Positions 1 to 5,659 are shown, counted from the first letter of the stretch. The stretch: 7,140 nucleotides of DNA from RGIG8782 sp017475895 (GCA_947167315.1 CAMVHP010000046.1:1-7140), one strand, 5' to 3'. Notes: generated by a model from the sequence alone, not told the origin. Numbers and translations are program-made.

Positions 1-62
1 TTATTCTTTACCTGTTCGGAAATTGATTCCTGTTCATATCCAGATCCAATTACTTCTTCCAT
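1..62 (-). CDS. 5' part of an unidentified gene, running off the left edge
   Basis: An ATG at 62 opens a frame that stays open to the window edge, giving about 20 residues beginning MEEVIGSGYEQES. The start is well supported: the preceding gene ends in codons GAG GAG TAA, and that GAGGAG sits 7 nt before this ATG as a strong ribosome site. The gap to the upstream stop is 4 nt, so this is the next member of the P2 operon. The visible part is acidic and shows no motif. Too little is present to name a family. Confidence 0.75.
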   Translation of the reverse strand, partial: MEEVIGSGYEQESISEQVKN

Positions 63-66
63 AGTT

Positions 67-306
67 TTACTCCTCTATTAAACAGATGTTTACTGCGTTT
101 GATTCGCGGCACGATTCACAAGCAAATTTCAAACAATTACCATTGATATTTGGTAGAATGTTTTTGTTGAAAATTACTTTGGTTGTAGTACCACATTTGC
201 CACAGACGAAATATAATTCAATTTCGTTTGGGCGAAACCAATGGAAAATTTCATTTGCTTTCCATCTGGGGCATAATGTGTCCTTTGGTGATACTTTTAA
301 TGCCAT
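67..306 (-). CDS. small zinc-ribbon-like protein, 79 aa
   Basis: The protein has two CxxC pairs, C35-x2-C38 (VCGKCG) and C63-x2-C66 (ACESCR), about 24 residues apart. This is the layout of a four-cysteine zinc ribbon. Further cysteines are at 12, 58 and 75. Such ribbons usually stabilise small nucleic-acid- or protein-binding folds, but no particular partner can be read here. The start overlaps the preceding gene by one base (TAATG), and the end of that gene supplies GGAG as its ribosome site, so the two are probably translationally coupled. It is cytosolic, with no membrane segment or signal peptide. Zinc binding is inferred from the cysteine pattern only; the function is unknown. Confidence 0.82.
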   Translation of the reverse strand: MALKVSPKDTLCPRWKANEIFHWFRPNEIELYFVCGKCGTTTKVIFNKNILPNINGNCLKFACESCRESNAVNICLIEE

Positions 307-611
307 TACTTAAACTCCGGGTGTTCTTTAAGCCACTTTTCACATTCCAGTTCTTTTGTCTTAAAGATTACACCATCCATTACACCACATACACCACGGG
401 CAAAAGCATTTTCCATCTTTTCAATAGCATGTGGATTTGGGTCGGCCTTGTCTTCTGGCATGAGTTTAGCCCCCTGCCACAATACCCATAGCACAGGTGT
501 GAGTACAGTCTTGTACAGAAATTTTCCTACATAGAGGGCAATTCCAAACAAGAACAAGAAAGCTGAGAAACCAGCTTTGTTAATTGAGAATGCAAGTTTA
601 GTGAGAAACAT
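306..611 (-). CDS. small inner-membrane protein, 101 aa, unknown function
   Basis: The N-terminal half is hydrophobic: one clear membrane segment spans about residues 13-32 (FSAFLFLFGIALYVG), and a second, more aromatic stretch follows at about 36-49 (TVLTPVLWVLWQG). The second half is soluble and charged (about 50-101) and ends in KEHPEFK. There is no lipobox or cleavable signal. The start at 611 is preceded by AAGGGG at good spacing; that sequence is formed by the last codons of the 29-residue gene upstream, whose stop lies 3 nt away. Its own stop overlaps the zinc-ribbon gene by one base. No family is recognised. Placement in the nicotinamidase/nadE operon does not by itself indicate a role in NAD metabolism. 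Confidence 0.82.
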   Translation of the reverse strand: MFLTKLAFSINKAGFSAFLFLFGIALYVGKFLYKTVLTPVLWVLWQGAKLMPEDKADPNPHAIEKMENAFARGVCGVMDGVIFKTKELECEKWLKEHPEFK

Positions 612-614
612 AGT

Positions 615-704
615 TTACCCCTTCTTTGATTCGGCATAAGCCCGAACAAAATCGTTGAAGTTCTTGTACTTTGATGCCATAGCAATTAGTTCATTTGTAT
701 TCAT
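615..704 (-). CDS. 29-aa peptide overlapping the end of nadE
   Basis: A short frame of 29 codons (MNTNELIAMASKYKNFNDF...) begins with an ATG that shares one base with the nadE stop (TAATG), the same junction used five other times in this window. It ends in AAG AAG GGG TAA, which doubles as the ribosome site of the next gene, 3 nt downstream. It exactly fills an otherwise empty 92-bp gap. The product looks like one or two short amphipathic helices with a basic C-terminus (SKKG). It could be a real microprotein or a translational bridge that delivers ribosomes to the membrane-protein gene. No function can be assigned. Confidence 0.6.
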   Translation of the reverse strand: MNTNELIAMASKYKNFNDFVRAYAESKKG

Positions 705-1468
705 TAGATTGCTCCTGCGTTATCCATTTCGTGAATGTGGTTAGGAAGAAGAGGATTCGTTGGTTCAAAAGCCGGAATACGAATGATGTCTGTCTTGAAC
801 TTGTTAGCCTTGTACTTCTTGATAATCAGGTCATAGTTCGGACCATTGACTCCCTTACGAATGAGTTCATTGATTTCGTGATAGGTGCAGCCAAGATTAT
901 CTTCGTCAGTCTTACCACAAAGACCATCACTCGGGGTCTTATGAACAAGTTCGTATGGCAAACCAAGGTCATCACCAATGGCAACGATTTCTTCAGTAGT
1001 CAAACGAGCGAGTGGGGAGAAGTCACCAGCACTATCACCATAGAGAGTTGCGTAACCCACAGTATCTTCGGAGAGATTACAGGTGTTAGCAACACGACCG
1101 CCAATGTTCTGTGCCACACCATAGAGAACTGTCATACGGAGACGGGGAGGCATATTGATTTGGGCCTGGCTAGAAATATGCTTTTCGTTGATCTGGTTTA
1201 CGAGATTCATAAAAGCATACTGAATGTTTACAACCAAACTCTCAATTCCGAGGGTCTTTACAACCAGTTCGGAATCCGCAATATCGGACTGAACACCATT
1301 GGGCATGAGAACACCCACAACATTTTCCGCTCCGAGTGCCTTGGCACAAAGAGCCGCACATACGGTAGAGTCCTTACCACCCGAGATACCAATTACGGCC
1401 TTGCGACCATTGGTAGTCTTGAAGTAGTTCTTAATCCATTCAATTGCATCAGTAGTGATTTTGTTCAT
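704..1468 (-). CDS. nadE: NAD synthetase, ammonia-dependent (NadE), 254 aa
   Basis: This enzyme makes NAD from nicotinate adenine dinucleotide, ATP and ammonia, the last step of de novo and Preiss-Handler NAD synthesis, in the cytosol. It belongs to the N-type ATP pyrophosphatase fold. The ATP loop SGGKDS is at residues 29-34, a PPRLRMTVLY segment at about 107-116, and the typical NTCNLSEDTVGY...YGDSAGDFSPL block at about 128-152. A C-terminal KTPSDGL...DEDNLG...Y segment follows at about 177-196. The length fits a stand-alone synthetase with no glutaminase domain, so ammonia rather than glutamine should be the nitrogen donor. All expected motifs are present, so it is probably active. An AAGGA lies 11 nt upstream of the ATG, a slightly long spacing. 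It sits in the same operon as a nicotinamidase. Confidence 0.96.
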   Translation of the reverse strand: MNKITTDAIEWIKNYFKTTNGRKAVIGISGGKDSTVCAALCAKALGAENVVGVLMPNGVQSDIADSELVVKTLGIESLVVNIQYAFMNLVNQINEKHISSQAQINMPPRLRMTVLYGVAQNIGGRVANTCNLSEDTVGYATLYGDSAGDFSPLARLTTEEIVAIGDDLGLPYELVHKTPSDGLCGKTDEDNLGCTYHEINELIRKGVNGPNYDLIIKKYKANKFKTDIIRIPAFEPTNPLLPNHIHEMDNAGAI

Positions 1469-1485
1469 AGTTGTTTTTTTCCTTT

Positions 1486-1581
1486 TTATTCTTTGTGGTT
1501 GTTTGCGTTATCGTCTGCGTTCTTAATAGCAGTTAGAAAACAAACGATTAGTAATAAAATAATTCCAATGATAATTTTCAT
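1486..1581 (-). CDS. 31-aa single-span membrane peptide
   Basis: The frame encodes MKIIIGIILLLIVCFLTAIK followed by a polar, Asn/Asp-rich tail (NADDNANNHKE). Residues 3-18 form one strongly hydrophobic helix, so a tiny inner-membrane peptide is likely. The cysteine at 14 has valine before it, which does not fit a lipoprotein box. The ATG lies one base after the stop of the 67-residue gene (GGATAAAATG), so it is probably translated by coupling with GGA as a weak site. It fills the gap before nadE; the stop is 17 nt from the nadE start. Holin-like helpers and other small regulators have this shape, but nothing points to one specifically. Confidence 0.6.
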   Translation of the reverse strand: MKIIIGIILLLIVCFLTAIKNADDNANNHKE

Positions 1582-1582
1582 T

Positions 1583-1786
1583 TTATCCCTGTGGAATTTC
1601 TGCGGCGTGGAAATATCCCACCTGTTCCTTGGTTACCCAAATGCCAGCAACATAATTTGTTACAAATGCTACCTTGGGTTCACCACCCATGTTATCCCAA
1701 ACTAACATCTTTCGCTTTTCGCCATTCCAAGATGTCAGTTCGGAATACTGGGGATAAATCGCATTTACATTAATCTTTTCGTACAT
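1583..1786 (-). CDS. unidentified 67-aa protein
   Basis: A compact, probably soluble protein (MYEKINVNAIYPQY...) rich in aromatic and beta-prone residues. It contains WNGEKRKMLVWDN and KVAFVTNYVAGIWV stretches that suggest a small beta-sheet fold. It has no cysteines, membrane segment or known motif. The start lies 4 nt after the nicotinamidase stop with only a weak AAAAGA before it, so translation is probably coupled to that gene. The stop is one base before the 31-residue peptide gene. Its position between nicotinamidase and nadE could hint at a link to NAD metabolism, but phage operons mix functions freely and no role is assigned. Confidence 0.75.
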   Translation of the reverse strand: MYEKINVNAIYPQYSELTSWNGEKRKMLVWDNMGGEPKVAFVTNYVAGIWVTKEQVGYFHAAEIPQG

Positions 1787-1790
1787 TCTT

Positions 1791-2330
1791 TTAGTCCGCG
1801 TTGATTACATCAATCTGCTGCATAGTGAGAACATACTTGGTTGCCTTCTTACAGAACTCAATTTCTTCAGGAGTTTCACCCATAAAACCGCAACCAGCGA
1901 AATCCACAACGATTCGCTTATTTGGATATGCCATACGCAATCCGATAGCCTGAGCCATTGGGCAAATTGGCATTACAGTACCGAAAATGTAAAATTCGTC
2001 AATGTCTTCAGCTAGACCAAAAATTTCCTTCCACTTGTCATAGCCAAATGTAGTCTTTTCTACAATGATTGGATTCTTACATGCGTTGAGAATGGCCTGG
2101 GTCTGCTTCCAACCTTCTGTTCCCTTGATACAATGGGGAACCGGGAGCTTCTTACCTTCAAGAGTTTCCATATATTCTTCTGTGTGAGTGTCCGCAGTGA
2201 GAACCACCGGGCGTTCTGCGTTCTTACAGAGATTTACACGATATTCCAAAGTTTCTACAAACTTAGGGTTAGGAAGTGCTCCAGTTTCAAAATCAATTTG
2301 ATTGTCAACACCAATAATCTGTCGGGCCAT
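1791..2330 (-). CDS. pncA: nicotinamidase / isochorismatase-like cysteine hydrolase, 179 aa
   Basis: It probably deamidates nicotinamide to nicotinate and ammonia, the entry to the Preiss-Handler pathway. The sequence has the family's catalytic triad: Asp9 in VDNQIDF, Lys92 in VEKTTFG, and Cys123 in the PICPMAQA segment (the TDxC position of relatives). The metal site is visible as D47-x-H49 (TADTHTEEY) and H66 (PHCIKGTEGW), while the second His of the classic DxH...H...H site is not evident. The length matches the family's usual 180-210 residues. I place the start at 2330 (MARQIIGVDNQ) because AAGGAG lies just upstream and the family begins there; an upstream extension would run into promoter P2. 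It is the first gene after P2. Nicotinamidase is the best call given nadE downstream; another amide substrate is possible. Confidence 0.86.
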   Translation of the reverse strand: MARQIIGVDNQIDFETGALPNPKFVETLEYRVNLCKNAERPVVLTADTHTEEYMETLEGKKLPVPHCIKGTEGWKQTQAILNACKNPIIVEKTTFGYDKWKEIFGLAEDIDEFYIFGTVMPICPMAQAIGLRMAYPNKRIVVDFAGCGFMGETPEEIEFCKKATKYVLTMQQIDVINAD

Positions 2331-2370
2331 TTTTAACTCCTTGTTAAATTGTTTTTCTTTTTGTATTGTT

Positions 2371-2399
2371 AATATAGTAATTTTTTGTGTGTTTGTCAA
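2371..2399 (-). promoter_or_regulatory. promoter P2, sigma70-like, for the nicotinamidase-nadE operon
   Basis: On the minus strand TTGACA (2394-2399) is separated by exactly 17 bp from TATATT (2371-2376). The expected start of transcription is near 2364, giving a leader of about 34 nt before the ATG at 2330. The -35 is a perfect consensus, and the boxes and spacing equal those of P1. No terminator precedes it, so it is probably an internal promoter that adds to read-through from P1. Confidence 0.85.
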
Positions 2400-2405
2400 T
2401 GGATT

Positions 2406-2741
2406 TTATGTGTTTTTATGTAAAATTATGTTTACATTACAATTAAAATCCTCTTTTATATTATCCAGTTTATTCTCAATAATTGAGTTCTTTGCCAGTT
2501 GAATCAGTTTGGCAACATGTTCACGAAGTTTAGTTTCATCGTAATATGCTTCTGCTCCCCAAAAACATTTTTCTTTCTCATTGAATGCCATCGCAGATAA
2601 GATACTTCCGTCTTTGAAATTACTAGCAATTACGAACCCAGGAAATTGTTGAAACTTCCCTACACTACTGTCCTCGTGAACAGTAATCGTTAAACCAAAA
2701 TCTTGTGCGACCTGGTTAAAGATTTTAGAACATGCTACCAA
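2406..2741 (-). CDS. unidentified 111-aa protein with TTG start and extended tail
   Basis: A soluble protein with an N-terminal helix then a strand (KIFNQVAQDFGLTITVHED), a central beta-rich part (FPGFVIASNF...ILSAMAF) and a C-terminal helix (LREHVAKLIQLAKNSIIEN) leading to NIKEDF. The layout resembles the 124- and 125-residue proteins upstream, so a diverged paralogue family is possible. The start must be TTG at 2741: the frame is closed by TAG at 2751-2753 and the only internal ATG is at residue 51. An AGGA lies 7 nt upstream. It overlaps the preceding gene by 17 nt. After KEDF, where relatives stop, the frame runs 12 more residues (NCNVNIILHKNT) through the conserved palindrome upstream of P2. 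Function unknown. Confidence 0.72.
   Translation of the reverse strand: MVACSKIFNQVAQDFGLTITVHEDSSVGKFQQFPGFVIASNFKDGSILSAMAFNEKEKCFWGAEAYYDETKLREHVAKLIQLAKNSIIENKLDNIKEDFNCNVNIILHKNT
2418..2437. promoter_or_regulatory. palindromic operator-like site upstream of P2
   Basis: Arms ATGTAAA and TTTACAT flank a 6-bp spacer (ATTATG). The core GTAAA-N6-TTTAC (2420-2435) recurs at 7071-7086, in the same position relative to P1. Its centre lies about 63.5 bp upstream of the predicted transcription start, near the position of class I activator sites. There is no following T-run, so it is not an intrinsic terminator. The binding protein is unknown. Confidence 0.62.
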
Positions 2742-3447
2742 TTTGCCATCCTAGATTGTATTTGTCATTTACTTCTTTACAGAGAACTTCAATATCACCA
2801 CCTGCTAAAATCTTCTTTCTCAATTCCAACAGAACTGGTTCATATTCTTTCTTGTTATACTGCATAAATTCGTCAAACTTATCAATTCCGGCACAGAACT
2901 CGTCAAAATTCCATTCCTTGTTATCCCAATAGTGATAGTCACTTGGGCAAGTTGCGACTGGAACCATAATGGAATCAATGGCTTCATCACCGCACTCTTT
3001 ATCAATGTTTGCGGAATACTCTGGGATTGTATAACCTGGCATTTCAAATTTAGTAACGATAATTGGTTTCTTTAATCTGATTTGGTTCTTGTTTCGTGTA
3101 CCAACCCAAATCTTCAAACAAGGTCCATTAGAAGCATACTTTGTTAGTGATGGGTCAAACAAGTTAAAATTGTCAATGGTTGGTGCGATAATTTCACAAA
3201 AATCTTCACCATTATCAAACTGTTTGTATAACTGTGTTCGCATTTCATCAGGTGTGAGAATTGGATGGAGCTTACCACCGCCATCAGTAATACCCCAGGC
3301 TTTACAGCCATACTTTGTACACAATTCATAAATCTTATTATATGCTAACAACCATTCGCCAATGGCTTCAGGATTCTTAACATCCTTTGGGTTATACTTA
3401 TCCGCATCGGGATAATGACGAAAATACTTATCTTCCAATACCATCAT
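2725..3447 (-). CDS. unidentified 240-aa protein
   Basis: The largest unrecognised protein here. It is soluble, with no membrane segment, rich in aromatic residues (many Tyr, Trp and Phe), and has seven cysteines scattered without a clear zinc pattern. Visible stretches are an N-terminal helical part (NPEAIGEWLLAYNKIYELCT, about 25-44), a Gly-rich turn ITDGGGKLHPILTPDEM (about 53-69), a beta-prone middle (PCLKIWVGTRN; KKPIIVTKFEMPGYTIPEY) and a helical C-terminus (VLLELRKKILAGGD). I considered a phosphoribosyltransferase, which would complete the NAD pathway, but see no PRPP-binding motif. The start at 3447 has AAGGAG 8 nt upstream; a second ATG follows at once. It overlaps the next gene by 17 nt. 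Function unknown. Confidence 0.85.
   Translation of the reverse strand: MMVLEDKYFRHYPDADKYNPKDVKNPEAIGEWLLAYNKIYELCTKYGCKAWGITDGGGKLHPILTPDEMRTQLYKQFDNGEDFCEIIAPTIDNFNLFDPSLTKYASNGPCLKIWVGTRNKNQIRLKKPIIVTKFEMPGYTIPEYSANIDKECGDEAIDSIMVPVATCPSDYHYWDNKEWNFDEFCAGIDKFDEFMQYNKKEYEPVLLELRKKILAGGDIEVLCKEVNDKYNLGWQIGSMF
2749..2752 (-). promoter_or_regulatory. ribosome site supporting a TTG start
   Basis: AGGA on the minus strand lies 7 nt before TTG at 2739-2741, inside the end of the 240-residue gene. The in-frame TAG at 2751-2753 closes the frame, so TTG is the only start available to the 111-residue protein near this site. A nearby ATG (2746-2748 region) in another frame meets a stop within five codons. 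Confidence 0.55.
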
Positions 3448-3459
3448 AATTTTATCTCC

Positions 3460-3831
3460 TTATTCTACTGGATGTTTGAGTTTAATTTCTTTAATAACTT
3501 GTATAGATTGTGCTATATATGTTCTGCCATCTAAACATTTAACTGTTATCGGGCTATTCTTACCCGAATAATATCGTCCTTCACATGTTTCGCCATCTGG
3601 TTCAATGTGAATAACATAAGCAGTTCTTCGTCTTTCTTCTGCTGACTCTCGGTCCCATTTAAACATATAAACGCAACCGACGATTTCCAACACATACAAA
3701 ATACCAATTATTACAAAAACAACTTTTTCGTTGAAATATCCTTCCAACTCGGCGCCGGCAAACAAATTAAATAGTGTGCCTAAAACACCAACCAATAATA
3801 ATATCATAACTATTTCTTTAAAAATATCCAT
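3460..3831 (-). CDS. two-span membrane protein with soluble C-terminal domain, 123 aa
   Basis: Two hydrophobic helices are evident, at about residues 8-26 (VMILLLVGVLGTLFNLFAG) and 37-57 (VVFVIIGILYVLEIVGCVYMF). A basic patch follows (RESAEERRR, about 61-69), which by the positive-inside rule places the C-terminal domain in the cytosol and gives a short outside loop. The remaining 55 residues (IHIEPDGETCEGRYYSG...PITVKCLDGRTYIAQSI) look like a small beta domain. The start overlaps the previous stop by one base (TAATG), with AAGGA inside that gene's last codons. The next gene starts 12 nt after its stop. No family is recognised. Confidence 0.83.
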   Translation of the reverse strand: MDIFKEIVMILLLVGVLGTLFNLFAGAELEGYFNEKVVFVIIGILYVLEIVGCVYMFKWDRESAEERRRTAYVIHIEPDGETCEGRYYSGKNSPITVKCLDGRTYIAQSIQVIKEIKLKHPVE

Positions 3832-3845
3832 TAGAAATCTTCCTT
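3829..3845 (-). repeat. KEDF-stop / ATG junction, copy A
   Basis: The 17-nt AAGGAAGATTTCTAATG encodes KEDF and stop, provides the AAGGA ribosome site (9-nt spacing), and contains the ATG of the next gene. It differs by one base from copy B at 4203-4219. Confidence 0.7.
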
Positions 3846-4205
3846 GATTTTATCAATGTCAATCTGATTTACATAGGCTTTCAAATCCTTAATACTCTCA
3901 GTTAACATCGTTTTAAATTCTTCAAAGTTCTTTGGCTTTTTAGCAACATATTCATCGTTATCATCAATGAGCTGGTTAATTTCCATTACATCGTTAAACC
4001 CTTCAGCAAATTCATAGATTGAAGGGTCTATGTCATTTGGGTGCATTGGTTCAGTCAAATCCACCAAATAGAATGTGTACTGACCATGTTGGAATGACCA
4101 TCCATTACGCTGTTCTTCTTCATCGTAATCATCAGAACAATTATATGTTAGTCCTTGGTCTAGCATAAACTGACGATAATCTTTAAAAGAAATTTCTTTC
4201 TTCAT
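3831..4205 (-). CDS. unidentified acidic 124-aa protein ending in KEDF
   Basis: A soluble, acidic protein (about 29 Asp/Glu against 13 Lys/Arg). It opens with a helix and turn (FKDYRQFMLDQGLTYN), then an acidic loop (DDYDEEEQ), a beta-prone WSFQHGQYTFYLVDL segment, and a helical C-terminal half (NFEEFKTMLTESIKDLKAYV) ending IDKIKEDF. The start at 4205 is chosen over a possible start at 4241 because its ATG overlaps the previous stop (TAATG) and AAGGA is correctly placed. It shares layout and C-terminus with the 125-residue gene upstream and with the 111-residue gene, which suggests ancient duplication; identity is too low to be certain by eye. Function unknown. Confidence 0.82.
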   Translation of the reverse strand: MKKEISFKDYRQFMLDQGLTYNCSDDYDEEEQRNGWSFQHGQYTFYLVDLTEPMHPNDIDPSIYEFAEGFNDVMEINQLIDDNDEYVAKKPKNFEEFKTMLTESIKDLKAYVNQIDIDKIKEDF

Positions 4206-4219
4206 TAAAAATCTTCCTT
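4203..4219 (-). repeat. KEDF-stop / ATG junction, copy B
   Basis: The 17-nt AAGGAAGATTTTTAATG has the same triple role as copy A at 3829-3845: C-terminal KEDF, ribosome site and overlapping start. A shorter related form, GGAGAAGATTAATG, lies at 4755-4768. Confidence 0.7.
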
Positions 4220-4582
4220 TAAGTCTTTGAGATATTGCCATTCCAAATACTGCTTATAGTTCTTTGAAAAATCAATTAGATATTTCTTGAAAATTTCCAA
4301 ATACTTATAATTGAATCTTATACCGAACGAAGTCCAATCAGGATGGTCATCTTTATTGAATATGAACCTCCAACATTCAGTATCACCATCCGTAAATGTT
4401 TTAATGATACCCAAAATTTCGTTTTTATGTGTTGGAAGTTTCATTGTATGAAACACCTGGAATGTGTATGTGTCTTTTAAATCAGTATAGTCTTTTCGTT
4501 CTACTGTATAACCCAGGTCCCGAGCAGTCTTTTCAAGAGCATTAATAAACTCAGTTTCACTCATTCGTCTAAGTTTAATCAT
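4205..4582 (-). CDS. unidentified 125-aa protein ending in KEDF
   Basis: A soluble protein with an N-terminal helix and strand (FINALEKTARDLGYTVERKD), a beta-prone centre (TYTFQVFHTM; ILGIIKTFTDGDTECWRFIF) and a long aromatic C-terminal helix (YLEIFKKYLIDFSKNYKQYL) ending LKDLKEDF. The start is placed at the ATG at 4582, which has GGAG 7 nt upstream; GTG at 4585 is less likely, and ATG at 4564 lacks a ribosome site. The start overlaps the previous gene's end by 8 nt (ATGATTAA). Its last codons form the ribosome site of the next gene. It is a possible paralogue of the 124- and 111-residue proteins. Function unknown. Confidence 0.82.
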   Translation of the reverse strand: MIKLRRMSETEFINALEKTARDLGYTVERKDYTDLKDTYTFQVFHTMKLPTHKNEILGIIKTFTDGDTECWRFIFNKDDHPDWTSFGIRFNYKYLEIFKKYLIDFSKNYKQYLEWQYLKDLKEDF

Positions 4583-4757
4583 CACGCAACTCCGTTCTAA
4601 TTTCAGTTACAGAAATACCAGCAGGTCCAAAAACTTTTTCCCGGCAACGATTTACACAATTCTTGAATGTTTCAGCATCGTCATCGTTTTCAATTTTGGC
4701 TTCGTAATCGTTATGACCATCTGTGAATTTGAAATAGTGAATATACTTGGAAACCAT
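4575..4757 (-). CDS. unidentified 60-aa protein
   Basis: A small soluble protein (MVSKYIHYFKFTDGHNDY...) with a beta-prone N-terminus, an acidic turn (IENDDDAETF, about 22-31), a basic helix with two cysteines (NCVNRCREKVFG, about 33-44) and a beta-prone end (ISVTEIRTELRDD). The pattern suggests a strand-helix-strand mini-domain, but no family is recognised. The start at 4757 overlaps the previous stop by one base with GGAG inside the previous gene's last codons. The end overlaps the next gene by 8 nt. Tight coupling on both sides supports it as a real gene despite its size. Confidence 0.75.
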   Translation of the reverse strand: MVSKYIHYFKFTDGHNDYEAKIENDDDAETFKNCVNRCREKVFGPAGISVTEIRTELRDD

Positions 4758-5224
4758 TAATCTTCTCCGATATAGCCGCCATCGTTGTAATCTTCTTCGT
4801 AGCCTTCTAACTCTTCAGGCCATTCTTCTTTATCGTCACCAATCAAATCGTCGGGAAACATCATAGATTGAAACTGTTCACGGTCTAGTTTGGATTCAAT
4901 GGGCTGTTTCGTAGAAACCCAATTCCAATCCTTACCATAAGAAGAACCATAGCCCAACATATCTGGGTCATCTGATAAATCTTCAGGAGAAAAAGTAATC
5001 ACAGTATCTTCTGCTTCATTGAAAACAAATGCTAGGAAATATGGAGATGTATCAATGTTATCTACCATATTGGTCTTTACATCCAACCAAAACTTATTCC
5101 ATTCTTCCTCGTTTTCTACAGTTCCTTCAATGCGATTAAACTGTTCATCATATTTCTTTTCAGCAAATGAGTTAATGCCTGGGGAGTTATCTTTCGTTAC
5201 ATAAATTACAGTCTTAAACTTCAT
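4757..5224 (-). CDS. strongly acidic 155-aa protein
   Basis: A soluble protein with 39 Asp/Glu against 13 Lys/Arg by my count, with acidic residues spread throughout and a dense acidic tail (KEEWPEELEGYEEDYNDGG, about 132-150). The N-terminus looks like a beta strand (MKFKTVIYVT), then a helix with EEEWNKFWLDVKTN and a hydrophobic strand YFLAFVFNEAEDTVITF. No enzyme motif is seen. AAGGAG lies upstream of the ATG at 5224 at normal spacing. The stop shares a base with the next start. Charge of this kind is seen in DNA-mimic inhibitors carried by phages, but also in many ordinary phage proteins; the mimic idea is only a suggestion. Confidence 0.84.
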   Translation of the reverse strand: MKFKTVIYVTKDNSPGINSFAEKKYDEQFNRIEGTVENEEEWNKFWLDVKTNMVDNIDTSPYFLAFVFNEAEDTVITFSPEDLSDDPDMLGYGSSYGKDWNWVSTKQPIESKLDREQFQSMMFPDDLIGDDKEEWPEELEGYEEDYNDGGYIGED

Positions 5225-5236
5225 AGTTATTTCTCC

Positions 5237-5656
5237 TTATTTGAAATCTTTATCAGCATCCATTTCTAGTTTGTTTGCTTTTTGTTTCTTGTTATGTGTT
5301 TCTAAAAAAGTGATATGGGAATCAAAATCGTCAAGTTGTTTACGGAATTTCTTCAGTCTCCATTTCACCAAGAACAAATAAATTGAGTGGTCAGTTGTGT
5401 TCCAATCTTCAGGTTTGATACTGTTGCTTTCAACATTCATTGTTAGTTCTTTGTACAAACGAAGATTCGTTACATACTGAACACCATTTCTTGTAATAAC
5501 ATTGTCAAAATCAATATGACCGACTTGAACTTTACCCTGAGTGCATCGTGTATCGTATGTAACAATTACGAACAACTTATTATAATTGCCCCTCTTCAAT
5601 TCAATCAAATAGCCGTATTTCTTACAAATTTCTTCCAATTTATCATAACGAAACAT
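5237..5656 (-). CDS. unidentified 139-aa protein with basic C-terminal helix
   Basis: It begins with a helix and strand (MFRYDKLEEICKKYGYLIEL), resembling the opening of the KEDF-ending proteins further down the operon. A beta-rich middle follows (KLFVIVTYDTR; KVQVGHIDFDNVI; YVTNLRLYKELTM). The last third is a helix rich in Lys and Arg (LFLVKWRLKKFRKQL, about 94-108) and a charged tail ending DADKDFK. It is soluble, and nucleic-acid contact through the basic helix is possible but unproven. The start at 5656 lies 3 nt after the previous stop; AGGGGG, the last codons of the 72-residue gene, serves as its ribosome site. No family is recognised. Confidence 0.83.
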   Translation of the reverse strand: MFRYDKLEEICKKYGYLIELKRGNYNKLFVIVTYDTRCTQGKVQVGHIDFDNVITRNGVQYVTNLRLYKELTMNVESNSIKPEDWNTTDHSIYLFLVKWRLKKFRKQLDDFDSHITFLETHNKKQKANKLEMDADKDFK

Positions 5657-5659
5657 TCT

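Larger units (their letters stand above)
2371..2465 (-). repeat. gene-tail/operator/promoter cassette, copy 2
   Basis: This segment aligns with 7022-7116. The gene-tail part (2440-2465) resembles 7091-7116 and needs one 2-nt indel. From the 11-bp TGTTTACATTA (2429-2439) through the -35 and -10 boxes every spacing is identical in the two copies. The 29 bp between the 11-mer and the -35 box has diverged apart from an aligned GTAAA. Confidence 0.6.

Noticed and set aside
695..1705. 336-codon open frame on the plus strand opposite nadE and its upstream neighbours
   Set aside because: It is antisense to nadE, which has full family motifs. Its translation shows no domain, and it crosses three minus-strand gene junctions. 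It is a shadow of codon bias.
2331..2399. N-terminal extension of the nicotinamidase up to 2399
   Set aside because: It would start inside the P2 -35 box and lie upstream of the predicted transcription start. The family begins near MARQIIGVD, where AAGGAG is present.
2418..2437. Hairpin upstream of P2 as an intrinsic terminator
   Set aside because: The stem is 7 bp and AT-rich, and no T-run follows on either strand; an operator fits better.
2725..3447. The 240-aa protein as the missing nicotinate or nicotinamide phosphoribosyltransferase
   Set aside because: It is much shorter than those enzymes and shows none of their phosphoribosyl-binding motifs.
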